From Mucidula mucida (lineage: Eukaryota; Basidiomycota; Agaricomycetes; Agaricales; Physalacriaceae), in the NCBI GenBank assembly GCA_015501055.1, contig JADNYV010000140.1, forward strand, positions 1 to 64,000: 64,000 bases of DNA, read 5' to 3'. Positions 34,865 through 46,636 of this stretch are shown here, piece by piece; positions within the stretch are counted from its first letter, which is position 1; each line of letters starts with the position of its first letter. The notes under the pieces were generated by a model. That model saw only the letters and a program-made list of their open reading frames with translations, did not search any database and was not told the origin of the DNA. The position numbers and the translations under genes are program-made.

Positions 34865-35206
34865 AGCGACAGGGTGTGGCGATGGGTGGATGGTGGTTGG
34901 AGGAAGAAAGAGAGCACAGAATGCAAGGAGTCGAATGACGAGAATAGCACTCAGGCCGACAAGAAGATCAAAGTGTAAGTGTATAGAACGTGACGCGCAC
35001 GTTACCTAGCACGATATCCAGAAATTGGCAACTGACGCCGGAGGAAATGACGAGGTACCGTTTGAGCAAGACGAAGAGACAGGGCGCCCATAATATTCAA
35101 CTTATCAATGCTGCAGGGTGCAAATGATCGGGAACCGGCAAGTCACATGAGCACAATCAACGAAGGGCGCCCGGCAACATTTCTCTCTTAACCACCATCA
35201 TCTACC
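34865..35206. promoter_or_regulatory. Divergent intergenic region before the AAA-ATPase-like gene
   Basis: 342 bp with no coding signal, between a minus-strand start (34864) and a plus-strand start (35207). It must contain the promoter of the ATPase-like gene; no clear TATA box close to the start. Confidence 0.4.
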
Positions 35207-36618
35207 ATGGCGTCTACCCCAGCTCTGCACATTTCTCAATCACTGATCAGTTTGGCTAGTTCTCCCTGTCACAGTCCGGCTTTTGACGTTGACTATGATA
35301 GCCCGTCGCCTCGTTCTGATGACAGTGGTAAGAGATTATGTATTGTCGCGTTCTGTATTTGCTCATCTAGGAACAGACGGCTTTTTGGAATCCCCGCCCA
35401 GCTCGTCGTTTAGCGATTCCGACCACCTCAAGCAACCATTCAACTCATATAACAAAAGTCTCAAGAGTCTGAAGCCGAGCCCGACACGTGGCAAGAAGGG
35501 CTGGAAGTGTTCCCTTCAAAATACCAGAAGCCTGTTTGCCTCCGGAAACATATTTGTATCGGACATGTTGGAGGTATAAGAGTGAGCAATATTTTGGCAT
35601 ATTCAATCCGTCTCTTATGAGACGTTGTAGCGCCTTCCCTTTGCCCAGCGGGCCTCGTTCAGAACCCTTGTCAAGTCACCAACAATTTTCGTTGATAAAC
35701 TTGCCCAGATACAGCAACTATGTGACATTCAAACCCTCGACGGCCGCCTCACCCTGATTCGTCGCCCCCACGGTTTCGGAAAAAGTAGCTTCCTCTCCAT
35801 GGTTGGTAGTGTTCAGGATCTCAATCGCCGACCGGACTTTTGTCAACTCTATGGGCCGTCCTCTAGGGAAGAGGCTTTAGTCCTTTGCCTAGACCTCGAC
35901 ACACTGCCATCTGAGGCCCGTGTTTTTCAAGCTGGCTTTAACAAGCATTTACATAGCGTAATGCGAGGGTTTTTGATCCGTTATTGGGACCTTCTTGGTC
36001 TTTCCCAACACAAAATAACCCCCCGGATGTACAACGACATGCAAGGATCGGTCTTTGAATGGGTGATGGTGAGTTGTTCTTGGCCTAAAGGGTGTGTTCC
36101 TGAGCTCAATTTGCTTTCAGGAAATCATAGCTCTCTCAGAGTACAGCGTTGTTCTTCTCATCGACAACTTAAATGCTCCGCTCGTTAAATTGACCGAGGA
36201 CAACATCGACGTGATTCAATCAATCCTCCAACGGTCCTTACTCGAGCCTGTCCACCGAGCGATGGTTCATGGCGCTATTACTGGAGGCTTTGCAGTTGCT
36301 CTACCTTTCTCGGATGAGCCGGCATGGACACAGAGGGGACGAACTCCAGGATACCGACGAGGAGAATTTTTCAGCGGCATCGCAGGCGGGACTTCCAACT
36401 CGGATTTAGTCAACCGCACATTTGGCTTCTCCAAAGAAGAGATTGCTGGGCTTGCCGCGGAGTGTCTTGCCCCCGAGAACGTTGAGCCTTTCGTGAATCA
36501 TGCAATGGAGACGCGGGATGATCGCTTTGAGTTGTGCGGCATGTCCGATGTTCTTGCTATGCTACGGAAGAGGATTGGGCAAGATGACTATGAACCCAAT
36601 TTTCCATTTCTGAGATAA
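35207..36618 (+). CDS. AAA-ATPase-like domain protein
   Basis: Four exons: 35207-35327, 35371-35573, 35631-36068 and 36121-36618, with canonical introns keeping one frame. The N-terminal 110 residues are Ser/Pro-rich. From about residue 115 the sequence matches AAA-ATPase-like (DUF1703-type) proteins: PFAQRASFRTL, TIFVDKLAQIQQLCDIQ, the P-loop-like RRPHGFGKSSFLSM, then LVLCLDLDTLP and VVLLIDNLNAPL, a likely Walker B strand. The C-terminal part (GRTPGYRRGEFFSGIAGG, FGFSKEEIAGLAAE) fits the family. The P-loop is the short RRFGKS form usual here. These proteins are expanded in basidiomycetes and poorly understood. No stops or frameshifts; it looks intact. Confidence 0.8.
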
Positions 36619-37468
36619 TCGTTATATTGTTACATTTTCCTCCAACCAATTGCATGCTGTCTTTCTCCGCTTTCTCCACCTATTGCTACTTGCCAATGTA
36701 CCATAAACTTTCATTTTCTGGCTATCCCGTATCTTCGCTGTGTTTCTTTCATTGTCGACATCATATTACATTATCATCTTGTCCTATACCAACACGCTTC
36801 TCCTTGTATTCTATAGCACTCTTTCTGGGCTGTGATATCATCTCGCGTCAGATTGATTCATTTGCTTTGATGAAGATCGAAGTAGCTTGCTGCATGAGCA
36901 AGATACTGTGCCGGCACTGTAGGACGCGAGGGAGGCAGAGAGAAGAGAAACGGGAAGGAGAAGGTGGAAGATTATGGTAAAGAGTAGGATACGCGCAGGC
37001 GTAGGCGAGGTCGGTAAAATATGAAAGATCTAGCCCAATTAATGGGTGGGGAGAATAGGAGCCTGATTCCAGGTTCACGCCTGCGCCTGGCAATAACATT
37101 TATGTTACATCACGTTGATTTGATGTTGGCATCATGGGTTGAGACCATTCGGTTTTTGACCCAATGCACTGGGTATTCCGGCCAAAAATCTCTGGAAAAA
37201 GGATTCCAAGAGAGGGAGTTTGAGAGAGTACACCAAGGTCTTAAGTAAGCTCAGAGAGCCTGGTCAACACTGTAAAAAAGCAAAAAAATCTCCCGCTGCA
37301 GCAGAATTGGCGCGGCGCACGTTCTGTACCAGTGATGCCTACAAAAACACAAAGTTTTATATCCACAAAGGTCTACATCAAGCTGTAGCAGGACCACAGC
37401 TAGTATCACGAGTTCCTGCCATGAAACAGCTAGAAAGACAGTATGTATAGTAGTGGGAGTGCGCGCGG

Positions 37469-37520
37469 GCGATGGCAGGTAAGTCACTGACTAATTAAGC
37501 CGGACTTACTTGCCATTCGC
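37469..37520. repeat. Imperfect hairpin
   Basis: gcgatggcaggtaagtc (37469-37485) pairs with gacttacttgccattcgc (37503-37520) around a 17-base loop. Role unknown. Confidence 0.6.
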
Positions 37521-37757
37521 CAGATTCGGCCATGGGCAGCGCTCCTTCAATAGAATGACTTTCAAAGTTGGTAGTACCAAGACAGGTTAATCATTTTGAG
37601 TACCTAACTGGCTGCTGGAGCGGCCCACCGTTGCGAGAGAACAAATTTCGCGCTGTGGGACTTATCTGCCACTGCCTATTTGGGAAGCCAATCAACGGCA
37701 TGGCAGGTAAGTACCCAGCTGATCGGGTAATACACCAACCATTCATCCCACCGGGAT

Positions 37758-38382
37758 GCAATATTGCATGCAAAAATGTGCCTGAGAAATCGCTCTGGGT
37801 AGATGAGTCAGCCAGATGACCACATATCGACCAATTAAGTCCCCGCTGTCACTGACCGCGCTTTTTGGGTTGGGTATCACTTGCGGGTGCACAACAAACA
37901 CTCCCTGCCCAAAAAGGTGCTCTAATGGCGGGGGGTATTTGGGCAGCAATGACGAGGGCAGGATCGGCGCGAGACCCCATGATCGGCCAACCTGTTTCAA
38001 TGACTCAGGCATTTGTCATGCATATCGCGATAACTACTCGAAGTGAGCAATGTGGGACAGTGGCGCATACAGGACATGCTCAATATGATGAAGTATCATA
38101 CACAGTCTCTACTGTACATGAATCATAGGATTTCTTGTCCCAAAACCAATTTTTTATCATAGAACACCGTAGAAGTTGGTGTTTGAGGCCGCCACAATGT
38201 TGCTGGGCCTGAGAAGCATCAAAAATACTCATACAACTGATATAACACCCTATCACAAAGAAATTGGGACTAGAAGTGCCCCGTTACTGGTGTACGACGC
38301 GCCCAAGCCCAAGGCCAGCCCCGGAGTGCCAGAGCGGTGGCGGGGAATGCTGAGCCAGGCACAATTTTGCATGCAATATTGC
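37758..38382. repeat. 625-bp segment bounded by 26-bp inverted repeats
   Basis: Bases 37758-37783 (gcaatattgcatgcaaaaat...) and the reverse complement of 38357-38382 match with about one mismatch. The core tgcatgca is itself palindromic. No gene inside. Could be a MITE-like element or chance pairing of palindromic cores; no flanking duplication found. Confidence 0.5.
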
Positions 38383-38406
38383 GGCCTAGTGCACCAACAC
38401 TTCCCA

Positions 38407-38469
38407 CTTAACCCACCTAATTAGGTGGTCAGGACACCCCCGGGTGACCGCTTAATTAGGTGGGTTAAG
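38407..38469. repeat. Perfect 17-bp hairpin
   Basis: cttaacccacctaatta (38407-38423) and taattaggtgggttaag (38453-38469) are perfect reverse complements with a 29-base GC-rich loop. Could be a foldback remnant or a transcription stop; no neighbouring gene supports the latter. Confidence 0.7.
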
Positions 38470-38645
38470 TTGTTATTTACACCTTCACATATTTTCTAGC
38501 ATACATACGGACTTGTAGCATGCTCAATGTACCACTGGGAACTATTTGGTCCCGCTAGCCATTGTAGCGCATTATTAATGTGCCATCACTGCGGCCACTC
38601 ATCAACCCAACGCTCCTCCCATCAATTTGTCGCTGTCGCGTGATC

Positions 38646-39173
38646 TGTTATGAATTGCCATATTTTCACATTTTCACATCTCATCATATCTTATCGGGGG
38701 CTTGTCTTATCAACCAACGGACTGTTTCATCATCTGTTTTGTCACTGATTATACTTCTTTTCATTACCAAAGCCGTACTCATGTTGGACACATGCTCAAT
38801 ACATGGATGACATCATATATGCTGATACCTTATGGACTTCCTATTGTATACACACCACTGACACTCGTAACACACAGGGTTGTTTCAGTATTATTACTTA
38901 CATGCAGTTACCACTTGTATTTAATGGTTTCACGGACTAGTAGCATACAACACTGGGTCAAGGGCGTGGAGTTAACCCTAGAGGAAACATGTATGGACAA
39001 GGAGTCCCAAACACAGACTTACTAGTATATAAGCAGTAGTGTAGTATCACTGTACTTTAGTTCCGATCTTGTTTATACACCTGGCCTAGCCTAGTTTCAC
39101 CAACGCAAACACTTTCTCCTCAAGTCTCTCTGTGGTACCTGGTTTAGTCTTGTGGCTATCGTCAGTTGCTAAT
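38646..39173 (+). repeat. Gypsy-3 5' LTR
   Basis: Starts TGTTATGAATTG and ends GCTAATA (TAACA in other copies). TATATAA is retained near 39025. Confidence 0.92.
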
Positions 39174-39749
39174 AGAAGATGAAAACTACCTTCTACCACC
39201 TACCACACATCCCTAATCGTTGATTGGCACTTCGCCGTTTGATCATCACACATTCCCCTATTCCTTTTCTCTGTTTACAGATCAACAGATTCCTAATTCC
39301 AGTGCACGTCTGCATACATGTGTATTGGTTCCAGTAGCGCTGGCTAACAGTTAGAGATAACTGCCTCGGGTGCTAGAAGTAGCCGCTCTCATGAGAACAA
39401 ACTTTTGGCAGTTGCACTTCAGTGGGCGCTGTTTACGGGTCAATCCTCGTTTCCAGGAAAACTTTGGCTTACCTCGCACCAGAGGGATGTTGGCTGGGCA
39501 ATTGCAAACTTATGACGAGCTCTTGGGCTCCGTAGATACATAGTCGGTAGTTGGTAAAAAAGCGTAGACAGTTACAATATCTACCTACTTTACTTACCTT
39601 ACAATACACCCCATCATTCCCCACCCTACCAAGTCCTGGATTCTATTTCAGATCTAGGCAACTTCTCCTTATTCATCCAAACCTCTATTCCCTCACCCGG
39701 TTCATCCAAACCCGCATCATCCATATTCCCACTTTCACTCTTTCACTCT

Positions 39750-40279
39750 TGTTAGCGACTGACTAAGCCACGAGACTCAACCAGGTACCACAGCAAGAAC
39801 TAAAGAAGAAAACATTTGCGTTCGTAAGACTAGGCTAGGCCAGGTGTATAAACGAGATCGGAACTAAAGTACAATGATACTACACTACTGCTTATATACT
39901 AGTAAGCCTGTGTTTGGGACTCCTTGTCCATACATGTTTCCACTAGGGATAACTCCACGCCCTTGACCCAGTGTTGTATGCTACTAGTCCGTGAAACCAT
40001 TAAATACAAGTGGTAACTGCATGTAAGTAATAATACTGAAACGACCATGTGTGCTACGAGTGTCGGTGGTGTGTATACAATAGGAAGTCCATGAGGTATT
40101 GGCATGTATGATGTCATCCATGTGTTAGGCGTGTGTCCAACATGAGTACGGCTTTGGTAATGAACAGGAGTATGATCGGTGACGAAACAGATGATGAAAC
40201 AGTCCGTTGGTTGATAAGACAAGGCCCCCAATAAGATATGATAAGATGTGAAAGTGTGAAAATATGGCAATTCATAACA
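39750..40279 (-). repeat. Solo Gypsy LTR inserted in the Gypsy-3 leader
   Basis: A complete 530-bp LTR in reverse orientation with a perfect 5-bp duplication, actct (39745-39749 and 40280-40284). Removing it and one duplication rejoins the Gypsy-3 leader. It is what remains after LTR-LTR recombination removed the rest of a later Gypsy insertion. Confidence 0.92.
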
Positions 40280-40308
40280 ACTCTCCAATCCCATCACCCC
40301 GATTCACC

Positions 40309-41223
40309 ATATCCAACAAAGCACCTGAATCCGGTCATTACGCCAATGCCGAACCCAAAGGCCAATCCCTTGTCAACAAGCCTTATGACTATGACGGGGA
40401 CAAGACCAAATACAAGAGTTGGTGGCGATCAATGTTCACATACATCCATAATAAGAAGAACAATATCACATCTGACTCCAAAAGGATCAATGTTGTTCTC
40501 TCCTACATCTGAGGAGATCATGTCAATGCATGGGTCCAGAACTACACGGACCAGAACTTCAGCGAGAAACAAGAGGAATGGAGAGTCTTCTGGGCGCAGT
40601 TCAAGGAGCATTTGAAGGAACAATTTGTGGATTCCAACCTCGCGCAAGACGCGCAAGATCAGATTGAGCGGTTGCGCCAGGGGCAAGACCCTGCTCAAGA
40701 TTTCTTCCGGAAGTTTGAGATCCTGCTTACGCAGGCAGAATATTTGAAGGATGATGCATATGTCGTGCGTCTTCTCGAGACCAACATCAACGAGAAGATT
40801 ATCGACCAGATCTATGGCAGCCGAGACGGGTTGCCAGAAGAATACAATGATTGGAAGAAGCAAATCATTCAGATTAATTAGCTGTGGAGAAGGCAGATGG
40901 CAAGTAAGAGGCCCGGAATGCAGTCCTGGCCCCAGGCTCCGCAGGCAACTCTATTGAGAGCCAATCCAACAAACCCACTCCTGCCGCCGATCACGCAACA
41001 AGATGCCACCGGCGTTACTTATAGAGGAGCCGGCAGGCCGATGGACATCAACAATGCACATCAAAGAGGACTTTGCTTCAGCTGTGGTAAACACAGCCAT
41101 GTCAGCAGGTTCTGTCCCAAGAAGGGTCAACCCCAGCAGATTTGGGGTTTGTGGACCGAAATGAATGATGAGGAGAAGAAGAAGTTGGCCAAAGAGTTGG
41201 GTTTTGCGAAGCTCCCGCAGTAG
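40309..41223 (+). pseudogene. gag: Gypsy-3 gag
   Basis: The start codon is changed to ATA (40309-40311). The reading SNKAPESGHYANAEPKGQSL continues to a TGA at 40510-40512, at the same Arg codon that is lost in Gypsy-1, and a TAG near 40879 after IIQIN. The knuckle CFSCGKHSHVSRFC lies near 41070-41112; the end is ...FAKLPQ TAG. Confidence 0.88.
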
Positions 41224-42788
41224 ATGCAGTCCTGCCGGAGCAGTCACCAAGGGAAGAGTTGTCAGATGCAGAATCTATTTACAGTACAGGTACTGAAACA
41301 TCTAAAATATCTTCAATGACTTCACCAACAAAACCTGCAAAAGAAAGATTTGAGCCAAATACACCCAAGTGGATCGCACAACGGCTAAGAGAGGACGAAG
41401 TGTCAAGAGCAGTGGGAATTTTGAGAGCATGGATGCCGGAGCGGAGAGAGAGAGAAGCAATGGAAGAGAAGGTGATGGCAATCAGAGCGTTAACAAAGGA
41501 AGCTGCGGTGGAAGTTGTGACAGAGTTGAAAAAGTCAAGGAAGTACATTCGGGGAACAAAGGGGCAGAATATGAAACTCCAAGTAACCATAGAGAGCGTG
41601 CACACAGGCTCTGAATGGGAAACAAGTGCCCTTCTCAACAGTGGAGCAACGAGTTCTTGCGTCAATAAAAGATTTGCTGAGAAGAACGGACTCCCAATCA
41701 AGAAGTTACCGGTCAAGCTCCCTGTCTACAATGCGGATGGAACCCTAAACAAGGGAGGGGCAATCAAAGGCTTTGTGGAGGTTTGGATGAAGATTGGCAA
41801 TTATGCCAAAAAGATTGAGTTGGCGGTCACTAATCTTGGCAAAACAAGCATCTTTTTGGATTTAGATTGGTTGCGATATCACAATCCCACAATCAACTGA
41901 CCCAAATCCACGTTGACTTTCAACCAATGTCCAGATTGCTGTGGCTATCTACCCAAGTACGACTCACCGGAAGACAAAGGAGAAGATGTAGAAGAGAAGC
42001 TGGAGGAGGGAGAGCGATTGTTTTGGATGGACTGGGACAACTATCGCAAAAGCGGTGAAAAGCTGAGATCACAACAGCCTTCATCCGCTGCTGTACCTTA
42101 CATCAAGGAATTCTCCAATGTATTCAGCAAGGCAGACTTTGATAAGCCACCGGAGCAAAGACCCTGGGATCACGCGATAGAACTCATGCCTGGTTTTAAA
42201 CCGGTCAACTGCAAGGTCTATCCCCTTAGTCCATCCGAGCAGAAGGTATTAGATGAGTTCTTGGAGGAAAACATATGCACCAGACGCATACGGCCATCAA
42301 TCTTACCCATGGCGTCACCATTCTTCTTTGTCAAGAAGAAGGACAGAAGTCTGTGGCCCGTACAAGATTATCGGAAATTGAATGACACGACAATCAAAAA
42401 CCAATATCCCTTGCCGTTGATCCAGAAGCTTATCAACAAGTTGAAAGAAGCGACGTAGTTCACAAAGATGGATGTCTAATGGGGTTACAATAACATAAGT
42501 GGAAAGTGGCGTTTAGAACAAACCAAGGCCTGTTTGAGCCCTCAGTCATGTTACTTACAAACTCGCCGGCGACTTTTCAATCGTTTATGAATCATATTCT
42601 GAAGGAGTTGATTGATGAAGGACATGTTATAGTATACTTAAACGATATACTTATCTTTACAAACACTTTGGAAGAGCACAGACACATTGTACGCAGGGTA
42701 TTAGAAATATTACGAGTAAATAAGTCGTATTTAAAGCCCGAGAAATGTAGTTTCAAAGCACACAAAGTAGACTACTTAGGGGTGATTG
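41224..42788 (+). pseudogene. pol: Gypsy-3 protease and truncated RT
   Basis: Protease LLNSGATSSCVNKRF (near 41633): the catalytic Asp of the DSG triad is Asn. A stop at 41898-41900 replaces Trp. RT reads YRKLNDTTIKNQYPLPL, has a stop near 42456 and about a 20-base loss near 42495, and its catalytic box is VYLNDILIF, with the first Asp changed to Asn. It ends at 42788 against KDZ-2. Confidence 0.88.
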
Positions 42789-43225
42789 CACCCTATGCTG
42801 TAGGGATATATCCATAAAGCCTCTAGCTAGAGGGCACGAAATTACAGAATCTGCTCTATCTAGAGTCATTATAGTTAGAGTGAAATATATATATATGGGC
42901 CCGCCCAGCCTCTGGGGCAGTACGGGGGCCGCGCCAGGCCTGCGGGGGGTGCTGCTTGTTGTCCTGGGCAGCGCGCTGGGGCGGGTACATACAATCACCG
43001 CTTATATCCGGATCTGATCGTCTCCGAGTCCTTTCCGTCCTTGATTGATTGCGCATTCCGCTCGGGATCACTCTCTGATGGATTACCTCGGTGATTCAGG
43101 TGCTATAGGTTATCCCATTTTAGTGGGGTATCCGCACACTTGCCTGATTCTGTGGCGCATTTTGATTGGGGTGGCAGGTACATCCGCCTGCCCCTTCAAA
43201 TATTCACTTCCCACTTGTAGTCCAT
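42789..43225 (+). repeat. KDZ-2 left terminal inverted repeat (437 bp)
   Basis: Near-identical reverse complement of 51804-52240, with few mismatches (for example cgtctccgagtcc against tgtctccgggtcc). It includes small palindromes (ctctagctagag) and an (at)n stretch near 42885. Confidence 0.93.
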
Positions 43226-43759
43226 TGATTTGTATTGCTTGCACCCCAATTCCTCTTCTCCATCCCCTGCTGCAGCATTTTTGCGCCGCACTTTTTGCTC
43301 CTCCTTTGCTCAATTGGTCCTGAATGTGTCTGGAAGGTCTATGTGTCTGTTGTCAACAATGTCAAGGTTTGCACAGTGATAATCCACTGCTGTGGTCTGT
43401 CCCGGACGGCTGTTCCATTTCTAATTCTCTTCCAAGTGCTGTCTCCTCGCTAGTACAATTACACGTTGCTAAATGACGGCCACCCTGATTGCACCGAAGC
43501 GGTTGCTACGTTAGTTCCCGATGTCATCGGACATGATCTTGCCTATCTCCTCATGTGGCCAGTTGTTTCGAGCTCAACTTAATCATAAGTCAAGCAGAGC
43601 ACCTACAGTGCTCTGCTGGCATACATCTACAATACTGATATAAAATACAATGACAGCTAATTTGACAGCAAACAAAAAACAAGAGAAACACTTGCCCTAC
43701 TTACGGAGTTTCTTGAAGTACAATGAGTGACAGTAATGATAGAAAGAAACAATAGATAC
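43226..43759. other. KDZ-2 left spacer
   Basis: About 530 bp between the inverted repeat and the 3' end of the companion gene. No supported gene. Confidence 0.5.
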
Positions 43760-46441
43760 CTTGGGTGGTGGAGCCTTCTTCAACGGCGGCGGGCATGTCG
43801 CATGCTTGAAAGAAGCGGTCCGAACAATGTGTTCAAGCGTCCACGCAACATCCGCCATGGCCGCCTCCCAATCGGCCCGCTAACGAGAAGCTGTGGCAAG
43901 AGCGAGAACGGCCTCGTCACTGGGAGTGTTGTCTTCATCAGAAAGTGTCGCTGTGCTAACAGCCGCGTAGACGTCCTCGCCCCACCAGAGTAGTGATGCT
44001 AAAACCAGGGCGAATCCGTTTCGCCCCAATTTTGTCTCTAACCCGCCCCATTCCACAAGTTCCGGCTTGAGAAGGGCCTCGTTATCTAGACGAGACGGAG
44101 GCTGAGCTGATTTCCACCACATCCACCACCCCTTCCCGTAGTCATTAAGATTGGTCTTGACGGGCCACATCTTGGAGTAGTTCTGGTGATTCTTCATGAA
44201 TATCGCAATCACCGCGGGGTGAAGGGCTGCCGTGCCAAAAGAAGCCTTGGCGTTGTCGATGAATTTGGACCGTTTCTTGAAAATGAGGAAAGCGTCGACG
44301 ACGCGAGCCCAAGTCGGATTGGACCAGTCCTTACCACGGCAAAGGACACCGAAAAGTTTCGTGAGCTCGGGCCACCATCCGCGCATGTCGACGTTGTCCC
44401 AATCAAGAGTGCCCAGCTCGTACTCCTTGACATCGCTGTCAGTAGGTTCCTCCGTATCTTCAGTATGCTAGCATATTCACGTCAGCATTGGAACAGCAAT
44501 AGACATGGTTAACTAACCTTTCTCTTGGACTTACGTGGCTTGGGGACTGGATCCTTGGTCTGGTTGATCCCCTGCGTCACGGTGTTGTCGGTGTCGTCGG
44601 CATCAGCGTCGTCGTCTTCGTTGTTGGCAGCAGCGTTGTCGTCAGACGCGGACAGCATTGCCGCTTCCTCCGCCTCGATGCGCAGAAGCTCAGCCTCGAG
44701 CATATGCTCCTCCTCGGTAGCGAGGTGCATGGCCAGGTCACTCTTGTCGTCTGAGAGTGGTTCGTCGGACTTCTTGCGCCACCCAGTGAGAAGAGTCGAT
44801 GCTTTGAGGGTTTGGCCGAGGCTGAGGGCGCGTCCAACGGCGTTATTCCGTACGATGTTGCTCTCCCGTGTTACCTCATAGTCAGACAGCCTGCTGAGTC
44901 TGCGCATAACTTCGCGGCGGTCATTGTTGACAAGTTTGTCAAGGGCAGCTTGCAGCTCAGGGCCTATGAGCTCGGGATTGCGAATGACAGGAGTCTTGGG
45001 CCTTGGTCGGGAAGTAGGCGGTGGCGTGGTCGCGCGAACGGATGTCGGTGGTGGTGCAGTCGCATGAAGGGATGTCGGAGCTGGGGAAGTGGTAGGTGGT
45101 TCTGTTTGCGGAGCAAGAATGCCCGAGAGCGAACGGGCAGCGCGTTGTTCATCCGCTACTAGAGGTGTCAGCTTGAGGAAAAAATACAGCAAAGAGAGAC
45201 GCACTGTAGCACTTGTCTGCAAACCGAATGAGACTCTTCTCAGCCTCCCCATACGCGACCTTCTTAGCGTCAGGCCACTTAGCGCCTGTGTTCAGCGTTG
45301 TGCCTTTATGAATCGCCCTGACACCAACGTATCCGCCATCCTCGGCCAGGAGAGCCGCCATGAGAATCGAGCAGACGATGCCGCATTCCTTGAAGAGCAG
45401 GGTGGCGGCGTCATCGAGAACACTAGCGGCTCGTTGCGTATCCCTGTTTGAGGGTCAACAATGTAGGGAAATGGAGAATTAGAAGCTTACAGTTGATAAT
45501 CCAGTGCCGTCTTAGATCTCTTGGCGGCGGGAGGAGCACTCTTTGGCACAGGCGTCTCCCACGCGTCGTCTTCCTCATCTCCCTCCTCTTCCTCGTCGTC
45601 GTCGTCAGGTGCCCGGAGAAACTCCTCCATGTCCTCCTTGTGCTTGGCCTCAACGAGTTCCGCGATGTGTTTCTTGACCACATCCCCCTCCTTGTCGAAC
45701 TCCGCCTTGACGACGCGCCGCTGAACCGCCAACTTCATCTGCTTCAGCTCCTTCCCGGCCAGAGGCGCTCTAACCGGCGGCGGATCAATACCAGCGTCAA
45801 TGGCGGCCTGACGCGCGCTCAGGCTGGCTGCACATTTGGCGGCATCGTCAGCAATGGCGGTGTTGATGGCTGCGGTGACAAGGGACTTGTGACACTCCCA
45901 GTAGACATTTGTGTAGACGTGGATTTGTTGGGGTTTGCAAGGACGTTCCTTTTTCTTGAGGGCGCCTCTGAGGGCGGAGGTGAGAGGATTGTTGTCCTTT
46001 TTGCGAACACCGAGGTACTCCAAGCGGTACCAGGTGAGGACTTTCTGTGGTAAGATCAGTTTCATTTAAGTAGAGAGACGCACAAACACGTACGGTTTCG
46101 AATCTTGTAAACATATCTTGTCTGGCGGCGGCTGCCTCCGGTTCCATTGCACCGAGTGCCTGCGCCTTGGCAGCTTCCCAAGCAGCCACCTCATCGCTCG
46201 TAGGGATAGAGGGAACGTCTTCCAAGTCGTCCTGTAGGGGTAGATCGCCATAGCGTATTTTGTACTTGATGGCGGCGCAGCTACCAAAGACCGCTGTAGT
46301 TCCCGCGTCATGCGCCTCCTTCCAGTCGTCCTTGAGAGAAGCGAAGAACATTTTCTTGGTGCCATGGACCCACGGCATGCAATCAGGCTTCCGAGGGTTT
46401 TTTCGCACCATGAGAGTGAGCGAAGTAGAAGTTTGGGCCAA
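43760..46441 (-). pseudogene. KDZ-2 long companion protein, disrupted
   Basis: Begins near 46441 or at the internal ATG 46411 (MVRKNPRKPDCMPWVHGTKK). The same blocks as the KDZ-1 companion follow in order: IRYGDLPLQDDLEDVPSIPT, TWYRLEYLG, YTNVYWECHKS, VQRRVVKAEF, GIVCSILMAALLAEDGG, KWPDAKK, a Pro/Thr-rich then acidic linker, and the C-terminal GWWPELTKLFGVL, WWMWWKSAQPPSR, GRNGFALVLASLLWWGE. A TAG at 43880-43882 interrupts ...LALATASR; the frame continues with RADWEAAMADVAWTLEHIVR, matching KDZ-1, so a Gln CAG was probably lost by C to T. Function unknown; conserved position beside the transposase suggests a role in the element. Confidence 0.7.
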
Positions 46442-46468
46442 GGCGAAAGCCTCCGTGATGTGTGCACG

Positions 46469-46522
46469 TAAGTAATACTCATTATGTCTTAAAGTTAAGT
46501 AATACTCATTATGTCTTAAATT
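46469..46522. repeat. 27-bp tandem duplication
   Basis: taagtaatactcattatgtc... occurs twice in a row, 46469-46495 and 46496-46522, in the spacer upstream of the companion gene start. Recent slippage or a duplicated regulatory stretch. Confidence 0.8.
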
Positions 46523-46636
46523 TAATCACACCAAGTATGCATGTAAATCATTCATAGGCAGTACAAGCAAGGATAGGTAGTAGTACAAACAGTGATAGGT
46601 AAGCACATGTAGAATAGGTGAGGCTCAGATGTAAAT

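Larger units (their letters stand above)
36619..38645. other. Two kb with no recognised gene, rich in inverted repeats
   Basis: Only short frames without domains. Inverted repeats at 37469-37520, 37758/38382 and 38407-38469 are listed separately. The word ggcaggtaagt recurs near 37474 and 37701. Looks like a graveyard of small non-autonomous elements. The right edge is the Gypsy-3 LTR. Confidence 0.5.
38646..42788 (+). mobile_element. Gypsy-3: 5' portion of a Ty3/Gypsy chromovirus
   Basis: 5' LTR (38646-39173), leader, gag, protease and most of RT on the plus strand. It is cut off at ...VDYLGVI by the left end of KDZ-2. The missing RNase H, integrase and 3' LTR are not on the far side of KDZ-2. 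Heavily changed by C-to-T and G-to-A differences from Gypsy-1: the LTR ends TAATA, the primer site reads agatgaaaacta, and the gag ATG has become ATA. Confidence 0.92.
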
